64,000 bases of DNA from an uncultured Alphaproteobacteria bacterium (GCA_934270475.1 CAKQPS010000002.1:165701-229700); one strand, 5' to 3'; counted from the first letter of the stretch, positions 44,858 to 54,295 are shown. Numbers and translations: made by a program. Notes: a model not told the origin generated them from the sequence alone.

Positions 44858-47146
44858 ATGATGAGCTTTAAAAATTTGATTAAATACGCTGTCGGCAGTT
44901 TTTTAGTTTTGTTGCTGGCTAGCTCTTATTTTTGGTATTCTTACCCCGAACTGAAGATATCCTTTTTTTTGAGCGGCAATGGTGCGCCGGTTTTTGAATT
45001 TGCCGAAACGCTTTATGACGGCAGCACGCAAAATGCGGAATTTATTCCGGTTTTGAGCGAGACCCCGACACTATATTCCGTACCGTTAAAAACTTCGGAA
45101 TTAAAAGCATTAACGCTCAATATTTCTAATTATGACGGTGCTATAAGCATTGAAGACGTTTTTGTTGGAGGACAGAATTTCAAACATTTATTGCCGACAG
45201 ACAACAAAAACATATTAAACTCCGCTTCTAACCTTGTGAGCTTTATTATACACGGCAATGCACAAATCAACGTCTGCGAAAATTGTCTGCCGCTGCCGGT
45301 TCACAAACAAGTAAATTACACTTCTTTATGCTTTACGATGTTGGGTTTTCTGTTTTTATACGCTCTTCTATTTGCAAGCTATATTTTCCGCGCTAAAATT
45401 AAGGAAAAATTACTCGGAATTTATACTTTCAAAAACTATGCTCTGATTTTGCCTTATGCCAAGCCATATTGGTTCAGAGCCCTGCTTGCCGTGGTTATAA
45501 CTATTCCGGTCGGAATGATGGACGCGGTTATTGCTTGGTCGCTCAAGCCGTTTATGGACGTGGTGCTGGTAGAAAAACAAACCGGCTGGACCATGTATAT
45601 TCCGCTGATGATTGTGGTGTTCAGCGTGCTGCAGGCTTTGTTCACCTATATGGCTACTTATATGAACACTTGGGTTGGCAACAAAATTACGCTGGATATA
45701 AAGCGTCTGCTGTTTCAAAAACTGCTGCGCTGCGATGCCTCATTTTTTGATTCTGGCAATTCCGGCGATGTGCTGTTTCGCTTTAACAGCGATGCGGAAA
45801 TTGCCTGCAACGGCTTATTAAGCAATATGAAACTTTTTACCACTAGATTTTTTTCTTCGCTTTCGCTGATTGCCGTTTTGTTTTATAACTCTTGGCAGCT
45901 GGCAATTGTGGCCGTTGTGGTAATGTTCGGAGCTTTAATGCCGTTAACTAAAGTGCGCAAGCGACTGAAAAAAATTGTTAGCAAAGACGCCAATGCCATG
46001 GCAACTTTAATGACGCATTATAATGAGGCTTATAACGGCAACCGCATTATCTCGGCTTATAATCTTTATGATTTTTGCAAAGCCAAGTTTGTCGATACCG
46101 TAAACAATATATTTTCTTTAAGCGTGCAAATGGTGCAGAAAGTCGGCATAATTACGCCGATAATGCATGTTATTTCGTCATTCGGCATTGCTTTTGTAAT
46201 TTGGTACGGCAGCTATTTGATTGTTAACCATGACATCACTGTCGGTAACTTTGCCTCATTTATCACCTCTTTGGTTATGCTGTATAACCCGATTAAATCT
46301 ATAGGCAACAACTATAACGGCGTGCTGTTTTCGTTGATGGCGGTGGAACGCGTGTTTCAAAAGCTGAATACCATTCCAACAATCTGCAATAAAAACAACG
46401 CCCAAAAATTGGAACACTGCAAAGGCAACATCTGCTATAAAGATGTTAATTTTGAATATGTTGCAGACAAACCGGTGCTGAAAGACATCAACTTAAACAT
46501 TAAATCTGGTCAAACCATTGCTTTGGTCGGCAATTCCGGTGGCGGAAAAACCACCATTTCTTCGCTGCTGCCGCGTTTTTATGACGTTAAAGCCGGAGCC
46601 ATCACCTTAGACGGCATAAATATTACAGATTTAGACATTGACAATTTACGCGACAATATAGCAGTTGTGTTTCAAGATAACTTTTTATTTGGCGGCACAA
46701 TACGCGAAAATATTTTGTTCGGGCGTCATGATGTCAGCGAAGAACAGTTGAAAAAAGCTATTCATTCGGCTTGTTTAGATGAGTTTATCAGCACGCTGAA
46801 AGACGGGCTGGAAACGCAAATCGGCGAACGCGGCGTATTGCTTTCCGGCGGTCAAAAACAGCGCATTGCCATTGCCCGCGCCTTTATTAAGAATGCGCCG
46901 ATTTTGATTTTGGACGAGGCTACATCGGCTCTTGATAATAAGTCGGAAGCGGTGGTACAGCAAGCCATTGACAACCTGATGAAAGACCGTACGGTGCTGG
47001 TTATCGCCCACCGCCTGTCCACAGTACGCAACGCCGATTGCATTGTGGTGATTAACGATGGGCAGATTGTGGAAAAAGGCACGCATGATGAGCTGCTGAA
47101 AAAGAAAGGCGCTTACGCCGCTTTATACCGCACGCAGCTGGCATAA
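44858..47146 (+). CDS. MsbA-like ABC exporter with extra N-terminal periplasmic domain
   Basis: A 762-residue fused ABC exporter half-transporter. The core has six membrane helices (about residues 210-480) and an ATPase domain with Walker A GNSGGGKTT (~558), signature LSGGQKQR (~663), Walker B ILILDEATSALD and the H-loop AHRLST. Ahead of the core are a membrane helix (7-25), an unfamiliar periplasmic segment (~28-145) with a CENC pair, and another helix (150-172). MsbA itself is ~580 aa, so about 190 residues are extra. Likely substrate is a lipid or lipid-linked molecule. The start could be 44858 or the adjacent ATG at 44861. Confidence 0.85.
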   Translation: MMSFKNLIKYAVGSFLVLLLASSYFWYSYPELKISFFLSGNGAPVFEFAETLYDGSTQNAEFIPVLSETPTLYSVPLKTSELKALTLNISNYDGAISIEDVFVGGQNFKHLLPTDNKNILNSASNLVSFIIHGNAQINVCENCLPLPVHKQVNYTSLCFTMLGFLFLYALLFASYIFRAKIKEKLLGIYTFKNYALILPYAKPYWFRALLAVVITIPVGMMDAVIAWSLKPFMDVVLVEKQTGWTMYIPLMIVVFSVLQALFTYMATYMNTWVGNKITLDIKRLLFQKLLRCDASFFDSGNSGDVLFRFNSDAEIACNGLLSNMKLFTTRFFSSLSLIAVLFYNSWQLAIVAVVVMFGALMPLTKVRKRLKKIVSKDANAMATLMTHYNEAYNGNRIISAYNLYDFCKAKFVDTVNNIFSLSVQMVQKVGIITPIMHVISSFGIAFVIWYGSYLIVNHDITVGNFASFITSLVMLYNPIKSIGNNYNGVLFSLMAVERVFQKLNTIPTICNKNNAQKLEHCKGNICYKDVNFEYVADKPVLKDINLNIKSGQTIALVGNSGGGKTTISSLLPRFYDVKAGAITLDGINITDLDIDNLRDNIAVVFQDNFLFGGTIRENILFGRHDVSEEQLKKAIHSACLDEFISTLKDGLETQIGERGVLLSGGQKQRIAIARAFIKNAPILILDEATSALDNKSEAVVQQAIDNLMKDRTVLVIAHRLSTVRNADCIVVINDGQIVEKGTHDELLKKKGAYAALYRTQLA

Positions 47147-47158
47147 AAAAATTTAAGA

Positions 47159-47182
47159 CCGGAGTTTTGCTCCGGCCTTTTT
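47159..47182. terminator. Terminator between the ABC exporter and ldcA
   Basis: CCGGAG/CTCCGG stem with a TTTTG loop and a T-tract on the plus strand. It can end the plus-strand ABC exporter transcript; on the minus strand A-rich sequence gives a weaker tail for the convergent ldcA transcript. Confidence 0.8.
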
Positions 47183-47184
47183 GA

Positions 47185-48165
47185 TTATTTAGACAATGTA
47201 AGTTTGCCGTTTTCCAGCTTGGCATGTCCGCCTAAAGGTATGGTTAAAATCGGCGTGGCGTGTCCGAAATCAACATTGGCGATAACCGGCAAATCTTTCA
47301 GCTCCGGCTTATTATTGATAATAAATTCCAAAATTTCGCGGCTGATTTCCGACTTCTTTTGAAAACGTCCAATCACCAAGGCTTTGACATTTTTAAAATC
47401 CGGCTGATAGCACAAAGCCTGCAAATCACGGTCAAACGCAGTCGGATTGGTGGTTTCAAAATCTTCTATAAACAAAATTGTATCCTTTGCAAACGCCGGA
47501 CGATATTCTGTGCCCAACAGCAAATTAAAAGTGCAGAGATTGCCGCCTTTTATCGTGCCTTCAGCATTGCCGGCGTGAATAGTCCAGTAGCCCTCGTTTT
47601 TGATAAATTCTCGGTTTTCTTGGTCTATAAACCACAAATCATCGCTCCATTCAGCCGCAGGCTCTACTTTTACCGACTCATCAGAAACCAGCATTTTTTC
47701 CATATATTCCAAAGTATATTCACAGCCTTTTTTCATACCAAGCGAGCTGAAATGCGGACCATAATAAACTTCCAAGCCAGTTTTAGCCTCAATCGCATCT
47801 AATAAAGCCGTAATGTCGGAAAATCCGCAGATAATTTTTGGGTTTTGGCGAATGACGTCATAGTCCAAATGCGGAATAATCTGATTAGAATTAAAGCCGC
47901 CGATAATGGTAAAAATCGCCTTAACCGACTTGTCTTTAAAAGCAGTCATAATATCCTCAACACGGTCGGCAATAGAGCTGGAGCCCATCATATTCCAGTT
48001 GTCATCAGTGGTATGCGGCGCGTATTCAACCGTTAAGCCCAGTTTTTGCAGTCTTTCTGTTGCAATCTGCCGTGTATCTTGACCGATGATTTTCAGTCCG
48101 CGCGACGGAGCCACAATCATCACTTTGTCGCCTTTTTGCAATTTCTGCGGAATAATTTTTTGCAT
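47185..48165 (-). CDS. ldcA: LD-carboxypeptidase (peptidase S66 family)
   Basis: Cytoplasmic Ser peptidase that removes the terminal D-Ala from recycled tetrapeptides of peptidoglycan; MccF, which gives microcin C resistance, is in the same family. The 326-residue protein has the nucleophile motif GFSDITALL (Ser near residue 116), the catalytic Glu in FIEDFETTNP (~232) and His in GHATPILTIPLGG (~304), plus the N-terminal VAPSRGL. GGAG stands before the ATG. The choice between LdcA and MccF cannot be made from sequence alone; LdcA is the more common. Confidence 0.88.
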   Translation of the reverse strand: MQKIIPQKLQKGDKVMIVAPSRGLKIIGQDTRQIATERLQKLGLTVEYAPHTTDDNWNMMGSSSIADRVEDIMTAFKDKSVKAIFTIIGGFNSNQIIPHLDYDVIRQNPKIICGFSDITALLDAIEAKTGLEVYYGPHFSSLGMKKGCEYTLEYMEKMLVSDESVKVEPAAEWSDDLWFIDQENREFIKNEGYWTIHAGNAEGTIKGGNLCTFNLLLGTEYRPAFAKDTILFIEDFETTNPTAFDRDLQALCYQPDFKNVKALVIGRFQKKSEISREILEFIINNKPELKDLPVIANVDFGHATPILTIPLGGHAKLENGKLTLSK

Positions 48166-48182
48166 AGTTTTACACTCCTTTT

Positions 48183-49286
48183 TTATGAATGACGCGGTTT
48201 ACAGCCGCAATAATCCTGATTATACAAATTTAACTCTTCTATCAGCTGCTGACGCAATTCCTGCATACCGTTTTTGCGTCCCTCAATCTGCCGATAAGGG
48301 AAACCGACGGTTTGGCTTGCGCTTGCCGCCGCAGCATTGACTTGTTCCAAATTTTTATATCGCGACACGCCTAAAACCGAAGAAACTGCCGTGTAGCCGT
48401 TGGCTTTGGCATATTCCATCACCCGCTGCAGGCGCATTTCAAAACAAACTGAACAGCGCTTGCCGCGTTCCGGTTCATTTTCCAAACCTTGGGTTAAGCC
48501 GCACCAGCGCTCGTTGTCATATTCCAATTCAATAAACGGCACGCCGTATAGCTCGCAAACCCGTTTATTTTCGGCACAGCGTTTGTCATATTCTTCTTTC
48601 GGGCGGATATTCGGATTATAAAACACCACCGTAAAGTCCACATCTTCTTCCGCCAAGGTTTTTATCACAGCACAAGAACACGGCGCACAGCAAGAAAGCA
48701 GCAAGAGTTTGTTTTGCTGCTGCGTCAGCTTGCCGTTGTCATAAACAAGCTCTGAAATTGCCGCGTTAGGCATTATCCGGCGCACCGTGCTGCCGGCTGT
48801 CCAATTAAGCAAACGAGCCACCGCGCTGTGTGTGACAATAACAATATCTTCCGCCTCGCAAGTATTGCAAATATCATCAAGTGCCTGCATTGCCCTATCG
48901 CGAATCTGGCGTTTGCTCTCACCACCTTCATAATGCGCATCTAAATAAGTGGGGTCAGGATTAGTCCAATCGGCAAATTCTACCCAACGGCGCACCATTT
49001 CCATAGACACACCTTCGGCAATGCCAAAATTACCTTCAATCAAACCATTATGAATCTGCGGTTTAAGATGCAGATGGCGACCGATGATTTGCGCGGTTTC
49101 AAAGGCGCGGCGCAGCGGGCTGGTATAAAGCGCTCCGGCGTTAAAATTTTCCAGCTTTGACGCGGCGATTTTGGCTTGCTGTCGTCCCAGCTCAGTTAAG
49201 CCGGCGTCAAGTTTTTGCCCTTGGCAAATTCCTTTGGCGTTATATGCGGTTTCGCCGTGGCGCACAATATACAGCCGCTTTTTCAT
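48183..49286 (-). CDS. Fusion of histidine phosphatase and QueH (epoxyqueuosine reductase)
   Basis: A 367-residue two-domain protein. Residues 1-190 form a histidine phosphatase (phosphoglycerate mutase-like) domain: IVRHGETAYN with the catalytic His near residue 9, and VTHSAVARLLNW near 148. Residues ~197-365 form a QueH domain, with CCAPCSC, RCSVCF and YCGC cysteine motifs expected for iron-sulfur and metal binding. QueH reduces epoxyqueuosine to queuosine in tRNA. The two domains share one unbroken frame. The ATG overlaps the uvrA stop as TAATG, suggesting coupling. I know of no established link between the two activities. Confidence 0.88.
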   Translation of the reverse strand: MKKRLYIVRHGETAYNAKGICQGQKLDAGLTELGRQQAKIAASKLENFNAGALYTSPLRRAFETAQIIGRHLHLKPQIHNGLIEGNFGIAEGVSMEMVRRWVEFADWTNPDPTYLDAHYEGGESKRQIRDRAMQALDDICNTCEAEDIVIVTHSAVARLLNWTAGSTVRRIMPNAAISELVYDNGKLTQQQNKLLLLSCCAPCSCAVIKTLAEEDVDFTVVFYNPNIRPKEEYDKRCAENKRVCELYGVPFIELEYDNERWCGLTQGLENEPERGKRCSVCFEMRLQRVMEYAKANGYTAVSSVLGVSRYKNLEQVNAAAASASQTVGFPYRQIEGRKNGMQELRQQLIEELNLYNQDYCGCKPRHS

Positions 49287-52102
49287 TAGAGTTTGCCTTT
49301 CAGATATTTACCAGTGTAACTGCGGGCTACTTTCACAATTTCTTCCGGCGTTCCGGTTGCGATTATTTCTCCGCCGCCGTCGCCACCTTCTGGTCCAAGG
49401 TCAACAATATAATCAGCAGTTTTTATCACATCTAAATTGTGTTCGATAACCACCACGGTATTCCCCTGCTCCACCAGCATTTGCAGCACTTGCAGCAATT
49501 TTTTGATATCTTCAAAATGCAGTCCGGTTGTCGGTTCATCTAAAATATATAGAGTTTTGCCGGTAGCTTTTTTACTCAATTCTTTTGACAATTTAATGCG
49601 CTGAGCCTCACCGCCGGAAAGCGTTGGAGCCGATTGCCCCAAATGGATATAGCCCAAACCGACGCGGCGCAACAAATCAAGTTTGTTTTTAATCGCCGGA
49701 ATATTCTCAAAAAAGTGATAAGCGTCGTCTATTGTCATATCCAATACATCGGCAATGGACTTGTCTTTGAACTTAACCTGCAGGGTTTCGCGGTTATAGC
49801 GTGTGCCGTGACAGCTATCGCAAGGCACATAAACATCAGGCAAAAAGTTCATTTCAATTTTCATCACGCCGTCGCCTTTGCAAGCCTCGCAGCGTCCGCC
49901 CGCAACATTAAACGAAAACCGTCCCGAAGTATAGCCGCGGGCTTTAGCTTCCGGCAAACCAGCAAACCAATCGCGGATATTGGTAAACACTCCGGTATAA
50001 GTAGCAGGATTAGAACGCGGCGTACGCCCAATTGGCGACTGGTCGATATCTATCACTTTATCTATATTTTCCAAGCCAATCAGTTTGTCATATTTTCCGG
50101 TTGGAATACGGCTGCCGTTCAGTTCTTTGTCAATCGCCTTGCACAGAGTCTCCAAAATCAACGATGATTTGCCGCCGCCGGAAATACCGGTCACGCAGGT
50201 AAAAGTGCCTAGAGGAATCTTTAAATCAACATTTTTTAAGTTGTTAGTTCTAGCGCCGGTCAGCTCTAAAAACTTGCCGTTGCCTTTACGGCGAATCGAC
50301 GGCACGGCAATATATTTTTCACCGGTTAAATATTGGGCGGTCAGGCTGTTTTTGTTTTTCAGCACTTCGGCAACTGTACCTGCAGCCACCACGTTTCCGC
50401 CGTTGGAACCAGCCCCTGGTCCCATATCAACCAAGAAATCCGCCGCACGCATAGCATCTTCATCGTGTTCCACCACAATCACCGTGTTGCCGATGTCACG
50501 CAGGCGCGTCAGCGTTGCCAAAAGTTTATCGTTATCCCGCTGGTGCAAGCCAATAGACGGCTCGTCCAAAACATACATGACACCGGTTAAACCGGAGCCG
50601 ATTTGCGATGCCAAGCGAATCCGCTGCGCCTCACCACCGGAAAGGGTGCCGGATTGCCGCGACATGGTTAAATAATCCAAGCCGACATTATTCAAAAAAC
50701 GCAGACGCTCCACAATTTCTTTAATAATCTTATGGGCGATTTCCTGTTTTTGCGGCGTCAACTGGGCTTCTACCCCGCTAAACCAATTCAGCGCCTGCTT
50801 GATAGACATATCAGAAGCTTCAATAATATCTTTGCCGCAAATTTTAACCGCCAAAGCTTCGGGTTTTAAGCGCTTGCCGTGGCAGCATTCACAAGGAGCC
50901 GCCGATTGATAATGCGATAATTCCTCGCGGGTTGCCGCCGAATCCGTTTCCAGAAAACGCCGCTCCATATTCGGAATCACGCCTTCAAACGGCTTATCGG
51001 TCACAAAACGGGAATAAACCATCGGCACGCATTTATTGCCGGAACCGTATAAAATTGTTTCCTGAGCATACGCCGGCAAATCTTTCCACGGCGTTTTATT
51101 GGAAATTTCCAAATATTCGCACAGCGAATCGAGGGTCTGCCGATAAAACATTGAGTGACTGCTGACGGACCAAGGCGCAATCGCCCCGCCGGACAGGCTT
51201 AAATTTTCGTTCGGCACTACCAATTCCGGATCCATATACAAGCTTGCGCCCAACCCGCCGCAGCAAGGGCAAGCCCCTTGCGGATTATTAAACGAAAACA
51301 GCCGCGGCTCAATTTCTTCAATTGTAAAACCGGATACCGGACAAGCAAACTTAGAAGAAAAGGTTTGGCGCTTTTTATCAGCCATATTTTCAGCATAAAG
51401 CAATCCGTCGCTTAATTTAAGTGCTGTTTCCACCGACTGGCTGACACGGCTTTCAATTCCGGCTTTAATAATAATGCGGTCAACCACTACTTCAATGTCA
51501 TGCTTTTGATTTTTATTCAGCTCCGGCAGTTCTTCTATATTATAAATTTCATCATCAATATTAACCCGCTGAAAACCTTTTTTTTGCAATTCGGCAAACT
51601 CTTTTTTAAATTCGCCTTTTTTACCGCGAGCAATCGGAGCAAGCAAAATCAGCTTAGTTCCTTCCGGCATGGTCAAAATTTTATCTACCATCTGCGACAC
51701 CGACTGCGCCTCTATCGGCAATCCGGTTGCCGGAGAATAAGGAGTTCCGGCTCTTGCCCACAGCAAACGCATATAGTCATAAATTTCGGTTACCGTGCCG
51801 ACAGTAGAACGCGGATTATGCGAAGTTGTTTTTTGCTCTATGGAAATTGCCGGCGACAGTCCCTCTATTGAATCCACATCAGGTTTGTTTTGCAAATCCA
51901 AAAACTGACGGGCATATGAAGACAAGCTTTCAACATAGCGGCGCTGTCCTTCGGCATAAATCGTGTCAAAAGCCAAAGAAGATTTACCGGAGCCGGAAAG
52001 TCCGGTAATCACGGTCAAGCTGTTTTTAGGAATATTTATATCCACATTTTTTAAGTTATGCTGGCGGGCGCCCCTAATTTCTATATATTTACTTTCCGAC
52101 AT
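49286..52102 (-). CDS. uvrA: UvrABC excinuclease subunit A
   Basis: DNA damage-recognition ATPase of nucleotide excision repair. The 938-residue protein has two ABC ATPase modules (Walker A GLSGSGKSSLAF at the N-terminus and GISGGGKSSLIL near 635), two LSGGEAQRI signatures, and the zinc-binding cysteine clusters (CPVSG...CPCCGG and CEACKGDG...CDSCHG). Length and architecture are normal. GGAG precedes the ATG. The downstream fusion gene overlaps by one base. Confidence 0.97.
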   Translation of the reverse strand: MSESKYIEIRGARQHNLKNVDINIPKNSLTVITGLSGSGKSSLAFDTIYAEGQRRYVESLSSYARQFLDLQNKPDVDSIEGLSPAISIEQKTTSHNPRSTVGTVTEIYDYMRLLWARAGTPYSPATGLPIEAQSVSQMVDKILTMPEGTKLILLAPIARGKKGEFKKEFAELQKKGFQRVNIDDEIYNIEELPELNKNQKHDIEVVVDRIIIKAGIESRVSQSVETALKLSDGLLYAENMADKKRQTFSSKFACPVSGFTIEEIEPRLFSFNNPQGACPCCGGLGASLYMDPELVVPNENLSLSGGAIAPWSVSSHSMFYRQTLDSLCEYLEISNKTPWKDLPAYAQETILYGSGNKCVPMVYSRFVTDKPFEGVIPNMERRFLETDSAATREELSHYQSAAPCECCHGKRLKPEALAVKICGKDIIEASDMSIKQALNWFSGVEAQLTPQKQEIAHKIIKEIVERLRFLNNVGLDYLTMSRQSGTLSGGEAQRIRLASQIGSGLTGVMYVLDEPSIGLHQRDNDKLLATLTRLRDIGNTVIVVEHDEDAMRAADFLVDMGPGAGSNGGNVVAAGTVAEVLKNKNSLTAQYLTGEKYIAVPSIRRKGNGKFLELTGARTNNLKNVDLKIPLGTFTCVTGISGGGKSSLILETLCKAIDKELNGSRIPTGKYDKLIGLENIDKVIDIDQSPIGRTPRSNPATYTGVFTNIRDWFAGLPEAKARGYTSGRFSFNVAGGRCEACKGDGVMKIEMNFLPDVYVPCDSCHGTRYNRETLQVKFKDKSIADVLDMTIDDAYHFFENIPAIKNKLDLLRRVGLGYIHLGQSAPTLSGGEAQRIKLSKELSKKATGKTLYILDEPTTGLHFEDIKKLLQVLQMLVEQGNTVVVIEHNLDVIKTADYIVDLGPEGGDGGGEIIATGTPEEIVKVARSYTGKYLKGKL

Positions 52103-52222
52103 TTTATGAACTCCAAACAGCCGTTATATATACACCAATCCCCAACACTTGGCAATAGGCTATTAAACTATTGCAATTACAAATTTACATCTATATATTA
52201 GGCTCAAATAAATAAAGGGAAT

Positions 52223-53344
52223 ATGGTCGTAATGCTGCGCCGATTATTTACATTTTTCAGCTTTACTGCAATTTTTTTGCCGTCTTTGGCAAAGGCTGAC
52301 AATGTTACCGTTGCTTTGGTTGTGCCTAAAGCCGGTTCATATCAGCAGCAAGGCGCAGAACTGACCAAAGGCGTGCAGCAGGCTGTTGATGAAATAAACA
52401 CCGCCGGCGGATTATTGGGCAAAAAACTGGAATTGCTGGCTATTGACGATCAATGCAATGACAGTATTGCAGTTTCTACCGCGCAAATGCTGACGATTTT
52501 AAAACAAAAAAACATTAAGCTGATTATTGGTCCGTATTGCGCCAACTCGTTTGAAGAAATCACCGACATATACGCCAAAGGGCAGCTGTTTCAAATTATT
52601 CCGACCACGGTTAACTACACTCAAGCTAAAACCATTAAAAAAGGCTTGGTAAAAATGCTGGGCTATACCAATCAGCAGGCTAAAGACTTTTTTGACTATT
52701 ACAACAGCAATATGGCGGGCGAGCAAGTTGCGGTTATTTATAATTCCGCCGACGCAGAAAGTATGGAAGAGGCTAAAGCCATTGAAGATGAATTTCGCAA
52801 GCACGGCAAGTCTGTCGTTTTGGGTTCTTATTTTTATGAATTGACCAATAAAGATTATAAAAAACTGGCAGAACAAATTTTAGCAGACGGCAATACAGCA
52901 GCCTTTGTTTTAGGCTATCCGAAAAATATCCGCAAAATGGCGTATGCGCTGAAAGACCGCAGCAGCAATATGGCGGTGTTTGTTAACAAATATACAGCCG
53001 GCGGCGAATTTTTTGAGTATATGGACGGACTGGCTGAAGGAGTTTATTTTATGGCTTTGCGCGGTAAAGAAGAAGATCCGGAATTTGCCGAAACTTTAGT
53101 AAAACTCCGCCTAAACGGCTTTGACGCCGACGGCTTGTCGCTTTACGGTTATTCAGCGGTTAATTTGTGGAAAAGCTTAGTTACAGCGGCAAAATCTTTT
53201 GACTACAACAAAGTTTCCAATCAGGCGGCTAAAGGCGTAAAAACCGAATTCGGCAGCCAAATGTTTCATAACGGCGCGCCAAGCACCAGCGAATCTTACG
53301 CCATTTACCGCTATGAAGACGGCAACATGAATAAAGTGTATTAG
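52223..53344 (+). CDS. Periplasmic branched-chain-amino-acid-type ABC binding protein
   Basis: A 373-residue protein with a signal peptide (FSFTAIFLPSLAKA) and a type I periplasmic-binding fold of the LivJ/LivK (Peripla_BP_6) kind: VALVVPKAGSYQQQGAELTK at the start, AVDEINTAGGLLGKKLELL, DDQCNDSIA, LIIGPYCANS and, late, YGYSAVNLW. It should capture an amino acid or related small ligand for an ABC importer. No permease or ATPase genes are nearby, so it is an orphan component. AAGGGA precedes the ATG at 52223; a second ATG three codons on is possible. Confidence 0.88.
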   Translation: MVVMLRRLFTFFSFTAIFLPSLAKADNVTVALVVPKAGSYQQQGAELTKGVQQAVDEINTAGGLLGKKLELLAIDDQCNDSIAVSTAQMLTILKQKNIKLIIGPYCANSFEEITDIYAKGQLFQIIPTTVNYTQAKTIKKGLVKMLGYTNQQAKDFFDYYNSNMAGEQVAVIYNSADAESMEEAKAIEDEFRKHGKSVVLGSYFYELTNKDYKKLAEQILADGNTAAFVLGYPKNIRKMAYALKDRSSNMAVFVNKYTAGGEFFEYMDGLAEGVYFMALRGKEEDPEFAETLVKLRLNGFDADGLSLYGYSAVNLWKSLVTAAKSFDYNKVSNQAAKGVKTEFGSQMFHNGAPSTSESYAIYRYEDGNMNKVY

Positions 53345-53345
53345 T

Positions 53346-54062
53346 TTAATAAGGCTGCAGCTCCACCCAAATATTAGCGAATGTACTTTCTTTGATTACT
53401 TGACTGCATCTTTTAGCTATCTCGACAAGAGAAATATTTTTATCTTTACGCTTATCATAAAGTACTATACCGGTTGTTTTATTAACACTGGTTGACTCAG
53501 AATCTGCCACCCACATAACGGCGTTATTTACTTCTGAAATTTGTTTGGAAACAATAATAATGTTTTGACATAAATCTTTTCCAGTTGGCGAAAAAGACGA
53601 ATCATGCACTATACTCATGTTAAAAACCATACTCATTTTAAATTCTTTGCCTTTAGTTCCATCGGTTTTATCCCATGTGTGCAATCCGTAAAATAAAGCA
53701 GAGCTAATTCCATCTTTAGTATGCATCCGATTATATCTATAAGTTACGCCTTCCGGTATATCGCCCATGGCATATAATACCGGAGTAAGGTTTTCCCATT
53801 TGGTGGATTTTGGATTTAAATTTGGTCGGATTTTTATTGCAGCGGCAATAAGCTCGCTTATCATTTGTTTTTGCATATTAGAACGCCACATCAGCATGGC
53901 TTTGGAATATCCGGCAATTCCGCCGACAGAGAGCACAGCAATAATGGCGAGTACTCCCAGCATTTCTATCATACTGCGACCAGCACAGTCGTCATCATTT
54001 ACTTTGAGAGCGGCTGCGAACTGACGAAAGCCCAAAACATTTTTCAAATTATTCTTATACAT
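53346..54062 (-). CDS. Type IVb prepilin-like protein
   Basis: A 238-residue protein with a long basic leader, a prepilin peptidase site after Gly28 (CAG then RSMIE, with Glu at +5), and a hydrophobic N-terminal helix (MLGVLAIIAVLSVGGIAGYS). The globular part has two late cysteines (DLCQN and AKRCSQ) that may close a pilin disulfide. The long leader and non-Phe +1 residue mark type IVb. It could supply the pilus operon at 29823-40200 with its pilin, since the gene at the end of that operon lacks a good site. AAGAGG precedes the ATG. Just upstream is a structured RNA ending in a terminator, so expression may depend on read-through. Confidence 0.8.
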   Translation of the reverse strand: MYKNNLKNVLGFRQFAAALKVNDDDCAGRSMIEMLGVLAIIAVLSVGGIAGYSKAMLMWRSNMQKQMISELIAAAIKIRPNLNPKSTKWENLTPVLYAMGDIPEGVTYRYNRMHTKDGISSALFYGLHTWDKTDGTKGKEFKMSMVFNMSIVHDSSFSPTGKDLCQNIIIVSKQISEVNNAVMWVADSESTSVNKTTGIVLYDKRKDKNISLVEIAKRCSQVIKESTFANIWVELQPY

Positions 54063-54086
54063 ATTTCCAAACCTCTTAAAATATAT

Positions 54087-54289
54087 AAAACAAAACCCGC
54101 TATTTTAAAGCGGGCGGATGTTCGAAAACCGTATAGCGATAAACGGCTCAGCTTATTCAGCAAATAGCCTTATTTAGCCGACATCCGTCCAACGAACAGA
54201 AAATCGGCATAACAAAATTTAAGTCGCTATGCATAACGACTATCGCTATAAAAGGGTTTTCGACGCCCTCGGCAGACTATTGCCCACCT
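54087..54289 (-). ncRNA. Structured noncoding RNA candidate upstream of the prepilin gene
   Basis: Predicted ~203-nt RNA with its own promoter and an intrinsic terminator. A long closing helix pairs 54112-54116 with 54264-54268, 54122-54130 with 54255-54263 (TCGAAAACC/GGTTTTCGA), and 54132-54141 with 54241-54250 (TATAGCGATA/TATCGCTATA). Inside is a hairpin at 54223-54240 (GTCGCTATG/CATAACGAC) and further stems around 54140-54210. The start of the terminator stem overlaps the closing helix by three bases (54112-54114), so the two may compete. It has no tmRNA tag, signal recognition particle motif or RNase P core that I can see. It could be a free ncRNA or a regulatory leader for the gene at 54062. 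Confidence 0.6.
54096..54114 (-). terminator. Intrinsic terminator of the structured RNA
   Basis: CCCGCT/AGCGGG six-base-pair stem with a seven-base loop, followed on the minus strand by TTTTGTTTT (54095-54087). It lies 25 bases ahead of the prepilin start codon. Confidence 0.8.
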
Positions 54290-54295
54290 GTTTTT

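Noticed and set aside
43594..53344. Horizontally acquired region
   Set aside because: Gene content is mostly housekeeping, and base composition and codon style appear like the flanks by eye. No mobile-element signs.
54087..54289. tRNA, tmRNA or RNase P RNA
   Set aside because: A TTCGAAC-like stretch recalls a T-loop, but its stem has a mismatch, there is no acceptor end with CCA, no tag frame and no conserved RNase P core. The stretch is better explained as part of the long helix.
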